A DNA stretch of 64,000 bases. Origin: CAIXSE01 sp040769125. Lineage in GTDB: Bacteria > Actinomycetota > Thermoleophilia > UBA2241. Position 1 is the stretch's first letter. Each line of letters begins with the position of its first letter. Under the pieces are notes generated by a model, which was not told the origin of the DNA, searched no databases, and saw only the letters and a program-made list of their open reading frames with translations. Shown here piece after piece: positions 8,459-17,453 of the stretch. The position numbers were made by a program, and so were the translations under genes. The stretch covers positions 496,001-560,000 of the forward strand of contig JAXGLO010000001.1 of NCBI GenBank assembly GCA_040769125.1, written 5' to 3'.

Positions 8459-9450
8459 CCCGGCTCGGGCGGAGAAGTGTCTGGCCGGGCATCGCCCTGG
8501 CCGCCGGCGTCCTGGTCGCCTGCGTGCTGGTCTCGCTGGCCCTGGGGCCGGCCTCCCTTTCACTGAGCCAGATCTGGCACACGGTGACAACGGGGCCGGT
8601 CCCCGGCGATCTCCAGAACGCTATCTTCTGGCAGATCCGCGTACCGCGTGTCCTCCTCGCCTGTATCGTGGGCGCCGAGCTCGCGGTGGCCGGCGTCATC
8701 CTCCAGGATCTCTTCCTCAACCCGCTCACCGACCCGTACGTCACCGGCGTGTCGTCGGGCGCCGCTCTGGGAGCCACCCTGGGCATCGTCCTGCATCTCG
8801 CCCAGGTGCCCTGGGTCACCGTGTTCGCCGTGCTGGGGGGTTTCCTCACGCTGCTGGTGGTGTGGACGGCGGCGCGCCGGCGCGGCAGGATCGACGTGTT
8901 CGTCCTGCTCCTCGCCGGGGTCACCATCTCCTACCTCGCGAGCGCTGTGGTTACGGTCCTCATGATTCACGCCAACCGGGATATGCACGCGATCATCTAC
9001 TGGTTGATGGGCAGCTTCTCGGGGCGCGGATGGACCGAGGTCCAGATCGCGCTCATGGCGGTCCCCTTCATGCTGGTGCCCTTCTTCTTCACGAAGGAGA
9101 TGGACATCCTGCTGCAGGGCGAGAAGCGTGCGCTCGAGCTGGGGGTGGAGGTCGAGCGCGTCAAGCGCGTGCTGTTGATCACGGCCGGCATCCTGACGGC
9201 GCTGGCCGTCTCCGTGAGCGGCATCATCGGTTTCGTCGGCCTCGTCGTGCCGCACATCGTGCGGCTGCTGGTGGGTCCTGCGCACCGCAGCCTGGTGCCG
9301 GTCTCGCTCCTCGTCGGCGCCGCCATGATGGGAGTGGCCGACCTGCTGTCGCGGACGGTGATCGCCCCCAACGAGATCCCCGTCGGCGTGGTCACCACCT
9401 TCGTCGGGGCGCCCCTGTTCGTGTACCTGCTGCGCAGAGTCAGGTCGTGA
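8455..9450 (+). CDS. ABC importer permease, BtuC/FecCD family
   Basis: 331 residues with about ten membrane helices. Family marks include RVPRVLLACIVGAELAVAG near the start, the NPLTDPYVTGVSSGAALGA loop, and the cytoplasmic coupling stretch ending in GIIGFVGLVVPHIVRLLVGPAHR. It forms the translocation channel with the BtuF-like lipoprotein. The GTG start overlaps the lipoprotein stop. The gene normally next in such operons, the ATPase, is not here; an ATPase of the right family lies about 4.8 kb downstream after four polysaccharide genes. Confidence 0.9.
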   Translation: MTRLGRRSVWPGIALAAGVLVACVLVSLALGPASLSLSQIWHTVTTGPVPGDLQNAIFWQIRVPRVLLACIVGAELAVAGVILQDLFLNPLTDPYVTGVSSGAALGATLGIVLHLAQVPWVTVFAVLGGFLTLLVVWTAARRRGRIDVFVLLLAGVTISYLASAVVTVLMIHANRDMHAIIYWLMGSFSGRGWTEVQIALMAVPFMLVPFFFTKEMDILLQGEKRALELGVEVERVKRVLLITAGILTALAVSVSGIIGFVGLVVPHIVRLLVGPAHRSLVPVSLLVGAAMMGVADLLSRTVIAPNEIPVGVVTTFVGAPLFVYLLRRVRS

Positions 9451-9453
9451 GCT

Positions 9454-9528
9454 GTACACTGTCGGGCACCGCCCAATCCGGACGGGCGCCCGCTGACCGT
9501 CAGCCGGGCAGTGCCGCCGTCCAGTGTG
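9454..9528 (+). other. Nested inverted repeats between permease and glycosyltransferase genes
   Basis: The 82-base gap can fold into a nested stem: ACACTG (9456-9461) pairs with CAGTGT (9522-9527), GGCAC (9465-9469) with GTGCC (9511-9515), and an inner GACGG/CCGTC arm surrounds GGGCGCCC. There is no T-run, so it does not look like a simple terminator. It could be a partial terminator, processing site or structured leader for the polysaccharide genes. Confidence 0.4.
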
Positions 9529-9532
9529 AGCC

Positions 9533-10891
9533 GTGATGCGATCGACTCTACTCGCGACCTACGAATTCCCTCCAGCCGGCGGTGGCGGTGTGCAGCGCGT
9601 CGCCAAGTTCGCGCGCTACCTGCCTGAGCATGGATGGGAGCCGGTGATCGTGACCAGCGCGCCTACCAGGGGCCGCCCGCTCGACATCACGCTGCTCGAC
9701 GAGGTCGCGGGCTTGCGCGTGCTACGCCTCCCGCCGCGCCGCGTCTCGACGTATACGGCGGCGCTGCTGGCGCCGGTCAAGCGCGCGCGGGCGCTGCTGC
9801 GCCGGCCCGGCGAAGCGCCGGCCGGCTCCAGCGTGTCTGCGGCGGCCTCTCGCTCGGCCTCGCCGGCTCCGACGTCCGCCCGATCGTCTCCAACCGCCCC
9901 GTCGGCCTCGGCACGGCTGGCCCGCTGCGTCTCGCTGGACGACGCGTCCTGGTGGGCGCGCGCGGCGGTGGGCGCGGGAGTGAGACTCGGCAGTCGACAG
10001 GGCGTGCAGGCGGTGATCGCCAGCGGTCCGCCGTTCTCGGTGACCCGGGCCGGCGCGGCAATGGCTCGCCGACTCGGCGCGCCCCTCGTCGTCGACATGC
10101 GCGACGGCTGGCGCGACAACCCCACGGCGTGGTACCCGAGCGCGGCGCACCGGGCGCGGGCGCTCGCCGCCGAGCGCGCCGTTCTCGAGTCGGCCGCCGT
10201 GGTTCTCGCGACCACGAGCGTCATCGCCGAAGAGGCGCGGCAGCTCGGCGCGCGCGACGTTCGCGTGCTGCCCAACGGCTACGACGCGGCCGACGTCGCT
10301 CCCTGGGAGCCGCATGGCGAAGGGCCCCTGCGGCTGGCTTTCATGGGCAAGATGTACCGTAACCACTCCGAGCCGTGGGATCTGCTGGCGGCGCTCTCCG
10401 GCCTGCGCCGGTCGCGCCCCGACCTCGACATCACCCTCGACGTCATCGGCGACGAGTGGAGTGCCGTGCGCGAGAGGGCTGCGACCGACGGCCTCGCCGA
10501 TCGCGTGAGCTTCGCGGGCTATCTCCCGCATCGCGAGGCCGTGCGCCGGCTCGCGCGCGCCGACGTCGCCGTGGCGATCGTGGCCGACCGGCCCGGCGCC
10601 CGCGCCACCGCCCTGGGCAAGCTCTACGAGTACATGGGCGTCGGCATCCCCGTGCTGGCGCTGGTGCCGCCCGACGGCGAGTCGGCGCGGCTCGTGCGTG
10701 AGGGCGCCGCCGGCTGGGTGGTCGCATCGCACGACCGGTCGGCCATCGCCGCGCGCCTCACGGAGCTGGCCGAGGGGAAGCGGCTGGGCGCGCCGATGGC
10801 CGGTGCCGACCCGGCGTTCGCGGCGCGCTACGACCGTCGCGCCCTCACCGGCGAGCTGGCGGCGGTGCTCGACGAGGTGGTTCCCCGGTGA
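9533..10891 (+). CDS. Glycosyltransferase, GT4-like
   Basis: 452 residues of GT-B fold. The N-terminal half begins LLATYEFPPAGGGGVQRVAKFARYLPEHGWEP, the glycine-rich acceptor loop of GT4 enzymes. The C-terminal half has the donor-site helices ALGKLYEYMGVGIPVLALVP. A Ser/Ala/Pro-rich insertion near residues 95-125 is probably a flexible linker. It likely adds a sugar to a lipid-linked or exopolysaccharide precursor at the cytoplasmic membrane face. GTG at 9533 and ATG at 9536 are both possible starts. It overlaps the polymerase gene by 4 bases. Confidence 0.85.
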   Translation: MMRSTLLATYEFPPAGGGGVQRVAKFARYLPEHGWEPVIVTSAPTRGRPLDITLLDEVAGLRVLRLPPRRVSTYTAALLAPVKRARALLRRPGEAPAGSSVSAAASRSASPAPTSARSSPTAPSASARLARCVSLDDASWWARAAVGAGVRLGSRQGVQAVIASGPPFSVTRAGAAMARRLGAPLVVDMRDGWRDNPTAWYPSAAHRARALAAERAVLESAAVVLATTSVIAEEARQLGARDVRVLPNGYDAADVAPWEPHGEGPLRLAFMGKMYRNHSEPWDLLAALSGLRRSRPDLDITLDVIGDEWSAVRERAATDGLADRVSFAGYLPHREAVRRLARADVAVAIVADRPGARATALGKLYEYMGVGIPVLALVPPDGESARLVREGAAGWVVASHDRSAIAARLTELAEGKRLGAPMAGADPAFAARYDRRALTGELAAVLDEVVPR

Positions 10892-12288
10892 GGCGGCCCG
10901 GGCGGATGCTCGCCGACTCCGCGGGGGCGCAGAGCCTCCGCGCTACGCTCGCCTGGGCCGGAGCGTCCGTCGCCTTAGCGCTGCTCTTCGTGCTGGTCGC
11001 GCCCAAGGCGGGCTTCGCCCTCGGCGCGCTCCTCGCCCTCCTGGGGCTGACGGCGTGGTCGCTGCGGCGGCCGGAGCTCCTCGTGGTCGGCTGTCTGGCC
11101 GCCGCCATGCTGGGCAACCTCGGGCAGGTTCTCAAGGTAGGCGGCGGCCCGATCACGCTCTACCAGGCCGTCTTCGCTGCAGCTCTCGGCATCTACCTCT
11201 GGCTCGTCGTCGCGGGCCGCGAGCGCCTGCCGCGGGCGCCGGCCGGCCTCTGGCTTCTCCTGCTCCTTCTCGCCGGCGCTTTCGCGGCGCTGCCGGTGGC
11301 GCAGGACCTGCGCGGCGGCGCCATTGCTTTCGTGAGCCTCACCTCGAGCGTCCTGCTCGTCTTCGTGGTGATCGGCGTGTGCACGACGTGCACGCGCCTG
11401 CGCACGGCTCTCCTGGCCTTCGTGCTGCTCACCGCCGCCTTCGGCCTTCTCGCCGTGCTGGAGCGGTTCAAGATCTTCTCGCTCCAGCCTTACTACGAGA
11501 CGTTCTACGACGGGGTGAGGGCGCGCGTTACCTTTAAGGATCCCAATATCTTCGGCGGGGTGCTCGCCGCCGGGGCGGCCGTCGGGATCGCGCTGGGGGC
11601 CGCTGAACGCCGCCTGCGGCGGGCCTTGCTTCTCTGGGGCGCTTCGGCCGCGGCCGCCGCGGGCGTCGTCATGACGCTCTCGCGCGGCGCGTTCCTGGGA
11701 CTCTTCGTGGGCGCGCTGATCGCTGTGGTTGCGACCCCCATGAGGCCGGCGCGTCGTCTCTCGCTGATCGCCGCAGGCGCGCTCAGTGTGGCGGCGCTCT
11801 TTCTCGTGGTGCTCGACCCGAGCTGGGTCGCCTCGAAGGTGACCGGCATCACGAGCAACAGCTCCGCTCTATACCGGATCTATCTCGGCCGTAGCGCCAT
11901 ACGTATGTTCGAGGCCCACCCGTTCGGGGTCGGCCCGGGCAACTGGCAGAGCGCCATCCTCGCGTACCGCGACACGCGGGTTCCCGCCTCCTTGCTGGCT
12001 TCGCATACGACGTATCTCACGGTCCTCGTGGAGACCGGCATCCTGGGGTTCGTGGGGATCGTGGGCGCACTTCTCGTGTATGGATGGGTGACAGCGAAGG
12101 CGGCCTTCCTGGCCGTCCGTCGTGAGGTCCGCGAGCTGGCAGCTGCCGCCCTCGCCGGGGGCGCCGTGCTGCTGGTGCAGTCGCTCACGTACAGTCTCGA
12201 GACGAGCAAATTCCTATGGTTCATGGTGGGGGCGGGGGTCGCGGCCGCTGCGCTCACCCGTGTCCCTGAGAGCGAGGAGGCTTCATGA
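10888..12288 (+). CDS. O-antigen ligase/polymerase-like membrane protein (Wzy/WaaL)
   Basis: 466 residues with about 10-12 membrane helices and a large periplasmic-type loop near the C-terminal third containing YLGRSAIRMFEAHPFGVGPGNWQ and SHTTYLTVLVETGILGFVG. This is the Wzy_C signature pattern of O-antigen ligases and polymerases (GxGxGN...H...yl...E.G..G). It should polymerise or ligate glycan units outside the membrane. Flanked by two glycosyltransferases and a chain-length regulator, all in 4-base overlaps. Confidence 0.85.
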   Translation: MRRPGRMLADSAGAQSLRATLAWAGASVALALLFVLVAPKAGFALGALLALLGLTAWSLRRPELLVVGCLAAAMLGNLGQVLKVGGGPITLYQAVFAAALGIYLWLVVAGRERLPRAPAGLWLLLLLLAGAFAALPVAQDLRGGAIAFVSLTSSVLLVFVVIGVCTTCTRLRTALLAFVLLTAAFGLLAVLERFKIFSLQPYYETFYDGVRARVTFKDPNIFGGVLAAGAAVGIALGAAERRLRRALLLWGASAAAAAGVVMTLSRGAFLGLFVGALIAVVATPMRPARRLSLIAAGALSVAALFLVVLDPSWVASKVTGITSNSSALYRIYLGRSAIRMFEAHPFGVGPGNWQSAILAYRDTRVPASLLASHTTYLTVLVETGILGFVGIVGALLVYGWVTAKAAFLAVRREVRELAAAALAGGAVLLVQSLTYSLETSKFLWFMVGAGVAAAALTRVPESEEAS

Positions 12289-13088
12289 CGCAAGGCGGAG
12301 GTTCGCTACACGCTCGCGAGATCGTGCGACGCCAATGGATGGTAGTCGTGGCTGCGGTCCTGATCGGGCTTGCGGCGGCTACGGTGCTCGCCAGGAGCGA
12401 GACACAGACGAGCTGGAAGGCATCGCAGACGGTCACCATCGCCGCTTACCCCGGCGGCATCACGAGCTCGGCCAAGGGCGATCTCGTGGTCACGGCCGCC
12501 AGCACGCCGAGCGTGCTGCGCGCCGCCGAGGAAGAGCTCGGTCTGGACCGCGGAGCGCTGACCGGTACGGTCAGCTCGGCGCTGTTGACGGCCGACAAGT
12601 CAACGGCCTCGATCACGGTGACGGCGTCCTCGAAGGACGCGGCTCTCGCCCGTCTCGAAGCGGTCACCGCGGCCGTGGTCGACTACATCATGGCGCCCTA
12701 CGAAGGGTACTTCGCCGTCAACAGGGAGAAGGCTGCCGCCAACGCGGCGTGGGCAAAAAAGCTTGCAGGCTCGATCGAGAGGCTGGAGAAGGCCGCTGCC
12801 TCGCTTCCTCCCGCCGACCGTTCGGGTTACCACAATGCGGTGATAGGCGTTGAGAAGCAGTGGCACGACGCGGTCTCGGCCGCCCGCGAGGCGAAGCAGA
12901 GCACCGAGCTGCTTCGCGCCTCGGCGTACGTCGATCCGGAGCCGCGTACGAGCATGTCTTCTTCCGGCGGCCTGCAGGCCTCCGCCGTCGTCCAGGGCGG
13001 CCTGCTCGGCCTCATCGCCGGCGTCGCCGTGGCGCTGGTCCGCGAGGTGCTGCGCGCGCGGCGTGTGAGAGGCGACACAACCTCGTGA
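12285..13088 (+). CDS. Wzz-like polysaccharide chain-length/copolymerase protein
   Basis: 267 residues with one membrane helix near the N-terminus (MVVVAAVLIGLAAATVLA, preceded by a basic segment) and another near the C-terminus (VVQGGLLGLIAGVAVALV), separated by an extracytoplasmic part predicted to be helical. This two-helix layout is that of Wzz/polysaccharide copolymerases. No tyrosine-kinase domain or C-terminal tyrosine cluster is present, so it is the short non-kinase type. Tight overlap with the Wzy-like gene upstream and the glycosyltransferase downstream supports a role in setting polymer length. Confidence 0.75.
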   Translation: MTQGGGSLHAREIVRRQWMVVVAAVLIGLAAATVLARSETQTSWKASQTVTIAAYPGGITSSAKGDLVVTAASTPSVLRAAEEELGLDRGALTGTVSSALLTADKSTASITVTASSKDAALARLEAVTAAVVDYIMAPYEGYFAVNREKAAANAAWAKKLAGSIERLEKAAASLPPADRSGYHNAVIGVEKQWHDAVSAAREAKQSTELLRASAYVDPEPRTSMSSSGGLQASAVVQGGLLGLIAGVAVALVREVLRARRVRGDTTS

Positions 13089-14263
13089 TGCCGCGCCGTC
13101 CCAAGGTCTGCCTCGTCCAGTACAACTCGTCGCGCTTTCTGGCGCGCGTCGACAGGAGCGCGCGCGCCCTGGCCGGCGACGGCTGGGACGTCGTGCTCAT
13201 CGCGATCAAGGACGACGAGACCGCGGCCTTCGAGGATCGCGGCGACTACGTCGTCAAGCGGGTCGAGCTTCGCTCCAGGCGTCTGCCTCGCTGGACCCGG
13301 CCTCTGCGGTTCGTCGAGGCGGTCGGCAGGACGTTCTGGGCCGCCTGGCGCGAGAACGCCGACGTCTACAATCCGCGCGACATCTACCCGATGCTGGTGT
13401 GCCATCTGGCCGCCAGGCTGCGCGGGGCGGCCGTGGTCGCCGACTCCGACGAGCTCAACCTCTACCGCAACTGGCCCTGGACGAAGGCCTGGTGGTGGAA
13501 GCCCGTGGCCAGGACGTACGAGGGCTTCTTTCTGCGGCGCGCGGCCGCCTGCATCACCTCCGACCACGGCCGTGCGGACGTGCTGGTGGCGGAATACGGC
13601 ATCCCGCGGCCGACCGTCATCCTCAACGTGCCCGAGCTGCGCGAGAAGCCGGAGCCCGACCTGGCCTTCCGGGAGCGTGTCATCGGCGACAAGCGCTGGC
13701 TGCTCATCTACCAGGGCGTGCTCGTCCCCAACCGGGGTCTGCCGCAGCTCATCGATGCCATGAAGCGGCTCGACGACTGCGCGCTGGTGCTGGTGGGCAT
13801 GGGCCATCTGCGCGACGAGCTGTGTCGCAAGGTGCGCGACGAGGGGCTGAGCGATCGAGTCACGATCCTCGATGCGGTCCCGTACGATGAGATGATGCGC
13901 ATGACCGAGGCGTGCGACGCGGGGGTCATCCCCATCGTCGGCGCATGCTTGAGCTACGTGTATGCGGCCCCCAACAAGCTGTTCGAGGACATGATGGCCG
14001 GCATCCCGGTGGTCGCCAGCGACCTGCCCGACACGGCGGCGGTGGTACGTGCCGAGCGCGTTGGGACCCTGATCGCCGACGCGCGGCGCCCGGAAGACAT
14101 CGTTGCGGCCATTCGTGCGCTGCTCGACGACGAGGAGCCGCCGCGGGTCAAGGGCGAGCGCGCTCGCGCCGCGGCGCTCGCCCGCTACAACTGGGAGCTG
14201 GAGCGCCCCAGGCTCGTCGCCGTGTTCGACCGTCTCCGCCTCTGCAGGGGTGATTCGGCGTGA
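13085..14263 (+). CDS. Glycosyltransferase, GT4-like
   Basis: 392 residues from a GTG that overlaps the previous stop (ATG at 13088 is equivalent). N-terminal lobe: KVCLVQYNSSRF then DVYNPRDIYPMLVCHLAARLRGA. The C-terminal lobe has a GT1/GT4-type donor site, LIYQGVLVPNRGLPQLIDAM and AAPNKLFEDMMAGIPVVASDLPDTAAVV. A retaining glycosyltransferase acting on a nucleotide sugar is likely. The last four bases overlap the start of the ABC ATPase gene, which ties the polysaccharide block to the importer ATPase in one transcript. Confidence 0.86.
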   Translation: MMPRRPKVCLVQYNSSRFLARVDRSARALAGDGWDVVLIAIKDDETAAFEDRGDYVVKRVELRSRRLPRWTRPLRFVEAVGRTFWAAWRENADVYNPRDIYPMLVCHLAARLRGAAVVADSDELNLYRNWPWTKAWWWKPVARTYEGFFLRRAAACITSDHGRADVLVAEYGIPRPTVILNVPELREKPEPDLAFRERVIGDKRWLLIYQGVLVPNRGLPQLIDAMKRLDDCALVLVGMGHLRDELCRKVRDEGLSDRVTILDAVPYDEMMRMTEACDAGVIPIVGACLSYVYAAPNKLFEDMMAGIPVVASDLPDTAAVVRAERVGTLIADARRPEDIVAAIRALLDDEEPPRVKGERARAAALARYNWELERPRLVAVFDRLRLCRGDSA

Positions 14264-15489
14264 GCCTGCTCTCCGTCGCCGGGGTGTCGTTCGCCTACGA
14301 CAAGCGGGCGGTGCTCAAGCGCATCTCCTTCGAGATGGAGGCCGGCGACTTCGTCGGCGTCGTGGGCCCCAACGGCAGCGGCAAGAGCACGCTCATCGGT
14401 CTGATCGACGGCCTGCTCAGGCCGGCGGCCGGCGAGGTGCAGATTCACGGCCGTTCCGTGAGCTCGTACCGCCGTCGCGAGATCGCCCGCGAGGTGGCGC
14501 TCGTGCCCCAGCGATTCGATCTCGACTTCGATCTCACGGTGCGTGAGGTGGTGGAGATGGGCTCGTACTGTCGCTACGGCGCCGCCGCGGCGGGCGCGGG
14601 CGCGAGCGCGCAGGCCACTCTGGAGCGGCTGGGCATAGGCGGGCTCTCCGGCCGCCCGTTCACGGAACTCTCCGGCGGCGAGCGGCAGCTGGTGGTCCTC
14701 GCCCAGGCGCTGATGCAGGAGGCAGGCCTCCTCCTGCTCGACGAGCCTGCCTCGGCGCTCGACGTTTCGCACCAGCTTCGTCTCTTCGATCTGCTCAAGG
14801 AGCTCAACGACGAGGGCCTCACCGTCCTCTGCATCCTGCACGACCTCAATCTCGCGCTTCACTACTTCGACAAGCTGGTCGTGCTCTCCAAGGGCGAGGT
14901 TGCCGCGTTCGGGCCGCCGGCCGAGGTGCTGCGGCCCGAGGTCGTCGGGGCAGTCTATGGTGTGCGCGCGTACATGCACCGGCACGCGGGGCGCAACTAC
15001 CTCACTTACTCCCCGTGGCTGTGGGAGGGGCACCTCGGCCGCGTGCACATCGTCGGCGGCGGCGGCACCGGCTCCGGGTTGATGCGCGATCTGGTGGACG
15101 TCGGGTACGACGTGTCCGCCGGCGCCCTCAACGTCCTCGACACCGACGAGCAGACCGGCCGCGAGCTGGGTCTCTCCATGGCGGTGGAGGCGGCCTTCTC
15201 TCCGATCGGCGACGAGGCCCATGCCGCCAACCGCGAGCTCATGGCCGGCGCCGACCTCGTCATCGTCGCGGCGGTCCCGGTGAGCAGCGGCAATCGTCGC
15301 AATATCGAGGCGGCCGTCGAGGCGGCCGCCGCGGGTACTCCGGTGTGGGCGCTGCGGGGCGTGCTGGACGACGACTTCGTCGGCGTGACTTCGCTGCTGG
15401 AGCCCGGCGGGGTCAGATTCTTCACCGATGAGGAGTCGATCGTGAACGAGCTTCGCGAGCGCAGCTCTCTGGCGGGGAATCTGCTTTAG
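14260..15489 (+). CDS. ABC ATPase, BtuD/FecE-like, with C-terminal Rossmann-like extension
   Basis: 409 residues. Residues 1-250 are an importer ATPase: Walker A GPNGSGKST, Q-loop VPQRFD, signature LSGGERQ, Walker B LLLLDEPASALD, H-loop ILHDLN. This matches the BtuD/FhuC/FecE group. About 150 extra residues follow, starting VHIVGGGGTGSGLMRDLVDVGY, a glycine-rich strand-turn-helix resembling a nucleotide-binding Rossmann fold. They contain ADLVIVAAVPVSSGNR and end in a helical tail. It probably energises the BtuF/BtuC-like pair upstream. The role of the extension is unknown. Confidence 0.85.
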   Translation: MSLLSVAGVSFAYDKRAVLKRISFEMEAGDFVGVVGPNGSGKSTLIGLIDGLLRPAAGEVQIHGRSVSSYRRREIAREVALVPQRFDLDFDLTVREVVEMGSYCRYGAAAAGAGASAQATLERLGIGGLSGRPFTELSGGERQLVVLAQALMQEAGLLLLDEPASALDVSHQLRLFDLLKELNDEGLTVLCILHDLNLALHYFDKLVVLSKGEVAAFGPPAEVLRPEVVGAVYGVRAYMHRHAGRNYLTYSPWLWEGHLGRVHIVGGGGTGSGLMRDLVDVGYDVSAGALNVLDTDEQTGRELGLSMAVEAAFSPIGDEAHAANRELMAGADLVIVAAVPVSSGNRRNIEAAVEAAAAGTPVWALRGVLDDDFVGVTSLLEPGGVRFFTDEESIVNELRERSSLAGNLL

Positions 15490-15621
15490 GCTTCGCCTGC
15501 GTGGCCCTTTCGTGGCCCTCACGGGGCGCTGCGCGTGATCCTGGCGTAGTCCTCGTGTGGCTCTCTGCGCGGTCCTCGCGTGGTCCATCGCGTGGCTCCG
15601 CCGGCTACTCCTCCCGCTGTG
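15490..15621. other. Short convergent intergenic spacer with GC-rich irregular repeats
   Basis: The 132-base gap between convergent genes has several imperfect copies of CGTGG-C-C (for example CGTGGCCCTTTCGTGGCCCTC) but no clear terminator hairpin with a T-run. I see no gene or RNA in it. Confidence 0.4.
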
Positions 15622-17271
15622 CTACTGCCCGGCCGTCTTGCCGTACCGCGCGAGGTCGAGGCCCAAGACGGAGTGGATGAACACTCCGGTGGTGTTGGCG
15701 CTGTGCATGGTCGTGCGGACGGTCTGGTAGAGGGGGACGACCGGCGCGTCATGCATGATGCACTCCTGCATCCGTCGGCAGAGGGCGAGGCGCTTCTCGG
15801 GGTGCGGCTGGCCTGCGGCGGCCGCGAGGAGCCTCTCCACCTCCTGGTCGCCGTAGAAGCTGAAGTTGGCTCCGCCGCTTTCCGGCCGTGTGAAGAGGGC
15901 GCCGATCCAGGCTGTGGGGTCGGGGGAGTCGGCCGCCCAGTCGGCGAGCCCGATGCCGAAGCCCGAGTCCTTCTGGCTCGCCATCGCCCAGTATTGGGCG
16001 CGGTCGATCTTCGCGATGTCGACGGTGATGCCCACGGCCGCGAGGTCCTTCTTGACCGCCTTCGCGACGGTGGGCATGGGGTCGGCGTCGTGGGTGTAGA
16101 GTGTGGTCGTGAAGCCGTCTGGGTAGCCTGCGCTGGCCAGCAGCTCCCGCGCCTGCTCGGCGTCGTGGGCGTATGAGCGGCCTCCGGGCGTATGGCCGGG
16201 CATGCCGGCGGGGAAGACCTGGCCCAGGGCGCTCACCCGGAAGCTCAGACGCTCTTCGAGGGCGGCCGTGTCGATGGCGTGACTGACGGCGTGGCGCACA
16301 CGCAGGTCGTTGAACGGGGCAACGAGGGTGTTCAGGTAGACGTAGCAGAGGTCGAGACGTGGCGCCTCGACGAGGCGCTCGCGCCACGTGTGACTCTTCC
16401 TGATGTCGGTGAGCCGTGCCTGCGGGATTGCCTCGCCGAGGAGATCGACTTCGCCACGCTGGAGGGCGGCTACTGCGTCGCCCGCTCCTAGCGTGTAGAC
16501 GCAGCGGATGCCCGCGGCGGCGCCCGCGGATTCAGCGGGGGTGTTGGGGTTTGCCGCAAGCTTGATCTCACGGCCCGGCGACCAGCTCGAGACGACGTAT
16601 GGGCCGCTGCCCAGCGGATGGCGGCCCACGACGTCGCCCCAGCGCGCGACCCACTCCTTCGGGAGCACGGCCGTGGTCGTCGACGCGAGCGCGTAGAGGA
16701 AGCCGGCGTCGGGCTTGCGGAGGCGGATGCGCAGGGTGCGGGGATTGAGCACCTGAAGGCCGGCCACCGCTTTCGTTCTGCCGGCCCGGAAGGCGCGAGC
16801 CCCCGAGATGTTCGTGTACGGAGAGGCAGGCGTGGCCAGGGGCTCCCCCAACATGCGCGTGATGCTGTACTCAACGTCGCGGGCGGTCACCTCGCGGTCG
16901 ATGGGAGGCGCGAACCTGACTCCCTTGCGGAGACGGAGGGTGAACACGCGACAGTCTTTCGAAATGCCTCCGTTGGCCACCGTAGGGACCTCAGCGGCGA
17001 GGTCGGGGACGAGCTCGGTGCCGGCCTCGCCGCCGGCATCTGCATACGTCAGCAGCGTCTGATGGGTGAGGCGCAGGACGGACGTCGCATCCGTCTCGGC
17101 GGCGAGCGCGGGGTCGAGGGTGAGCGGCTCCTGCGCGAAGCTCACCGTGAGGGTACGGCTCCCGGCGGACGCTGCGCGCTGCGCGATTTCGTCGGCAGCG
17201 CCGCAGGCCGCGCCGAGCGCGGCGAGCACTACGCAGACCGTCACAGTCAGCAGGGCTCTCAACTTCGTCAC
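15622..17271 (-). CDS. Peptide/nickel-type ABC substrate-binding lipoprotein (SBP_bac_5), orphan
   Basis: 549 residues. The start is the GTG at 17271, giving a lipoprotein signal MTKLRALLTVTVCVVLAALGA followed by lipobox Cys; the open frame extends upstream but is basic and unlike a signal. Family 5 binding-protein blocks are clear: LTVSFAQEPLTLDPALAAETDATSVLRL, FTLRLRKGVRFAPPIDREVTARDVEYS, and the C-terminal WIGALFTRPESGGANFSFYGDQEVERLL. Such proteins capture oligopeptides, nickel or other solutes for Opp/Dpp-type importers. No permease or ATPase genes adjoin it, so it must share a transporter encoded elsewhere or act alone. Confidence 0.85.
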   Translation of the reverse strand: MTKLRALLTVTVCVVLAALGAACGAADEIAQRAASAGSRTLTVSFAQEPLTLDPALAAETDATSVLRLTHQTLLTYADAGGEAGTELVPDLAAEVPTVANGGISKDCRVFTLRLRKGVRFAPPIDREVTARDVEYSITRMLGEPLATPASPYTNISGARAFRAGRTKAVAGLQVLNPRTLRIRLRKPDAGFLYALASTTTAVLPKEWVARWGDVVGRHPLGSGPYVVSSWSPGREIKLAANPNTPAESAGAAAGIRCVYTLGAGDAVAALQRGEVDLLGEAIPQARLTDIRKSHTWRERLVEAPRLDLCYVYLNTLVAPFNDLRVRHAVSHAIDTAALEERLSFRVSALGQVFPAGMPGHTPGGRSYAHDAEQARELLASAGYPDGFTTTLYTHDADPMPTVAKAVKKDLAAVGITVDIAKIDRAQYWAMASQKDSGFGIGLADWAADSPDPTAWIGALFTRPESGGANFSFYGDQEVERLLAAAAGQPHPEKRLALCRRMQECIMHDAPVVPLYQTVRTTMHSANTTGVFIHSVLGLDLARYGKTAGQ

Positions 17272-17453
17272 GGCGCGGCGTGCGCCTCGGCGTCGTCGGG
17301 GACGACCGCGCCGGTTATCGCGCGCGGGTTTGCGGCATTCGTCGTGTCTGTCGCATCCGTTTTGGAGAAGGATTCGCCCTCCGGGAGCACGAGTCCGGTC
17401 AGGGGTCGCCTCTCCGGTGCTCCCAGCGCCTTGTCGCGCCGGGGCAGATTCGC

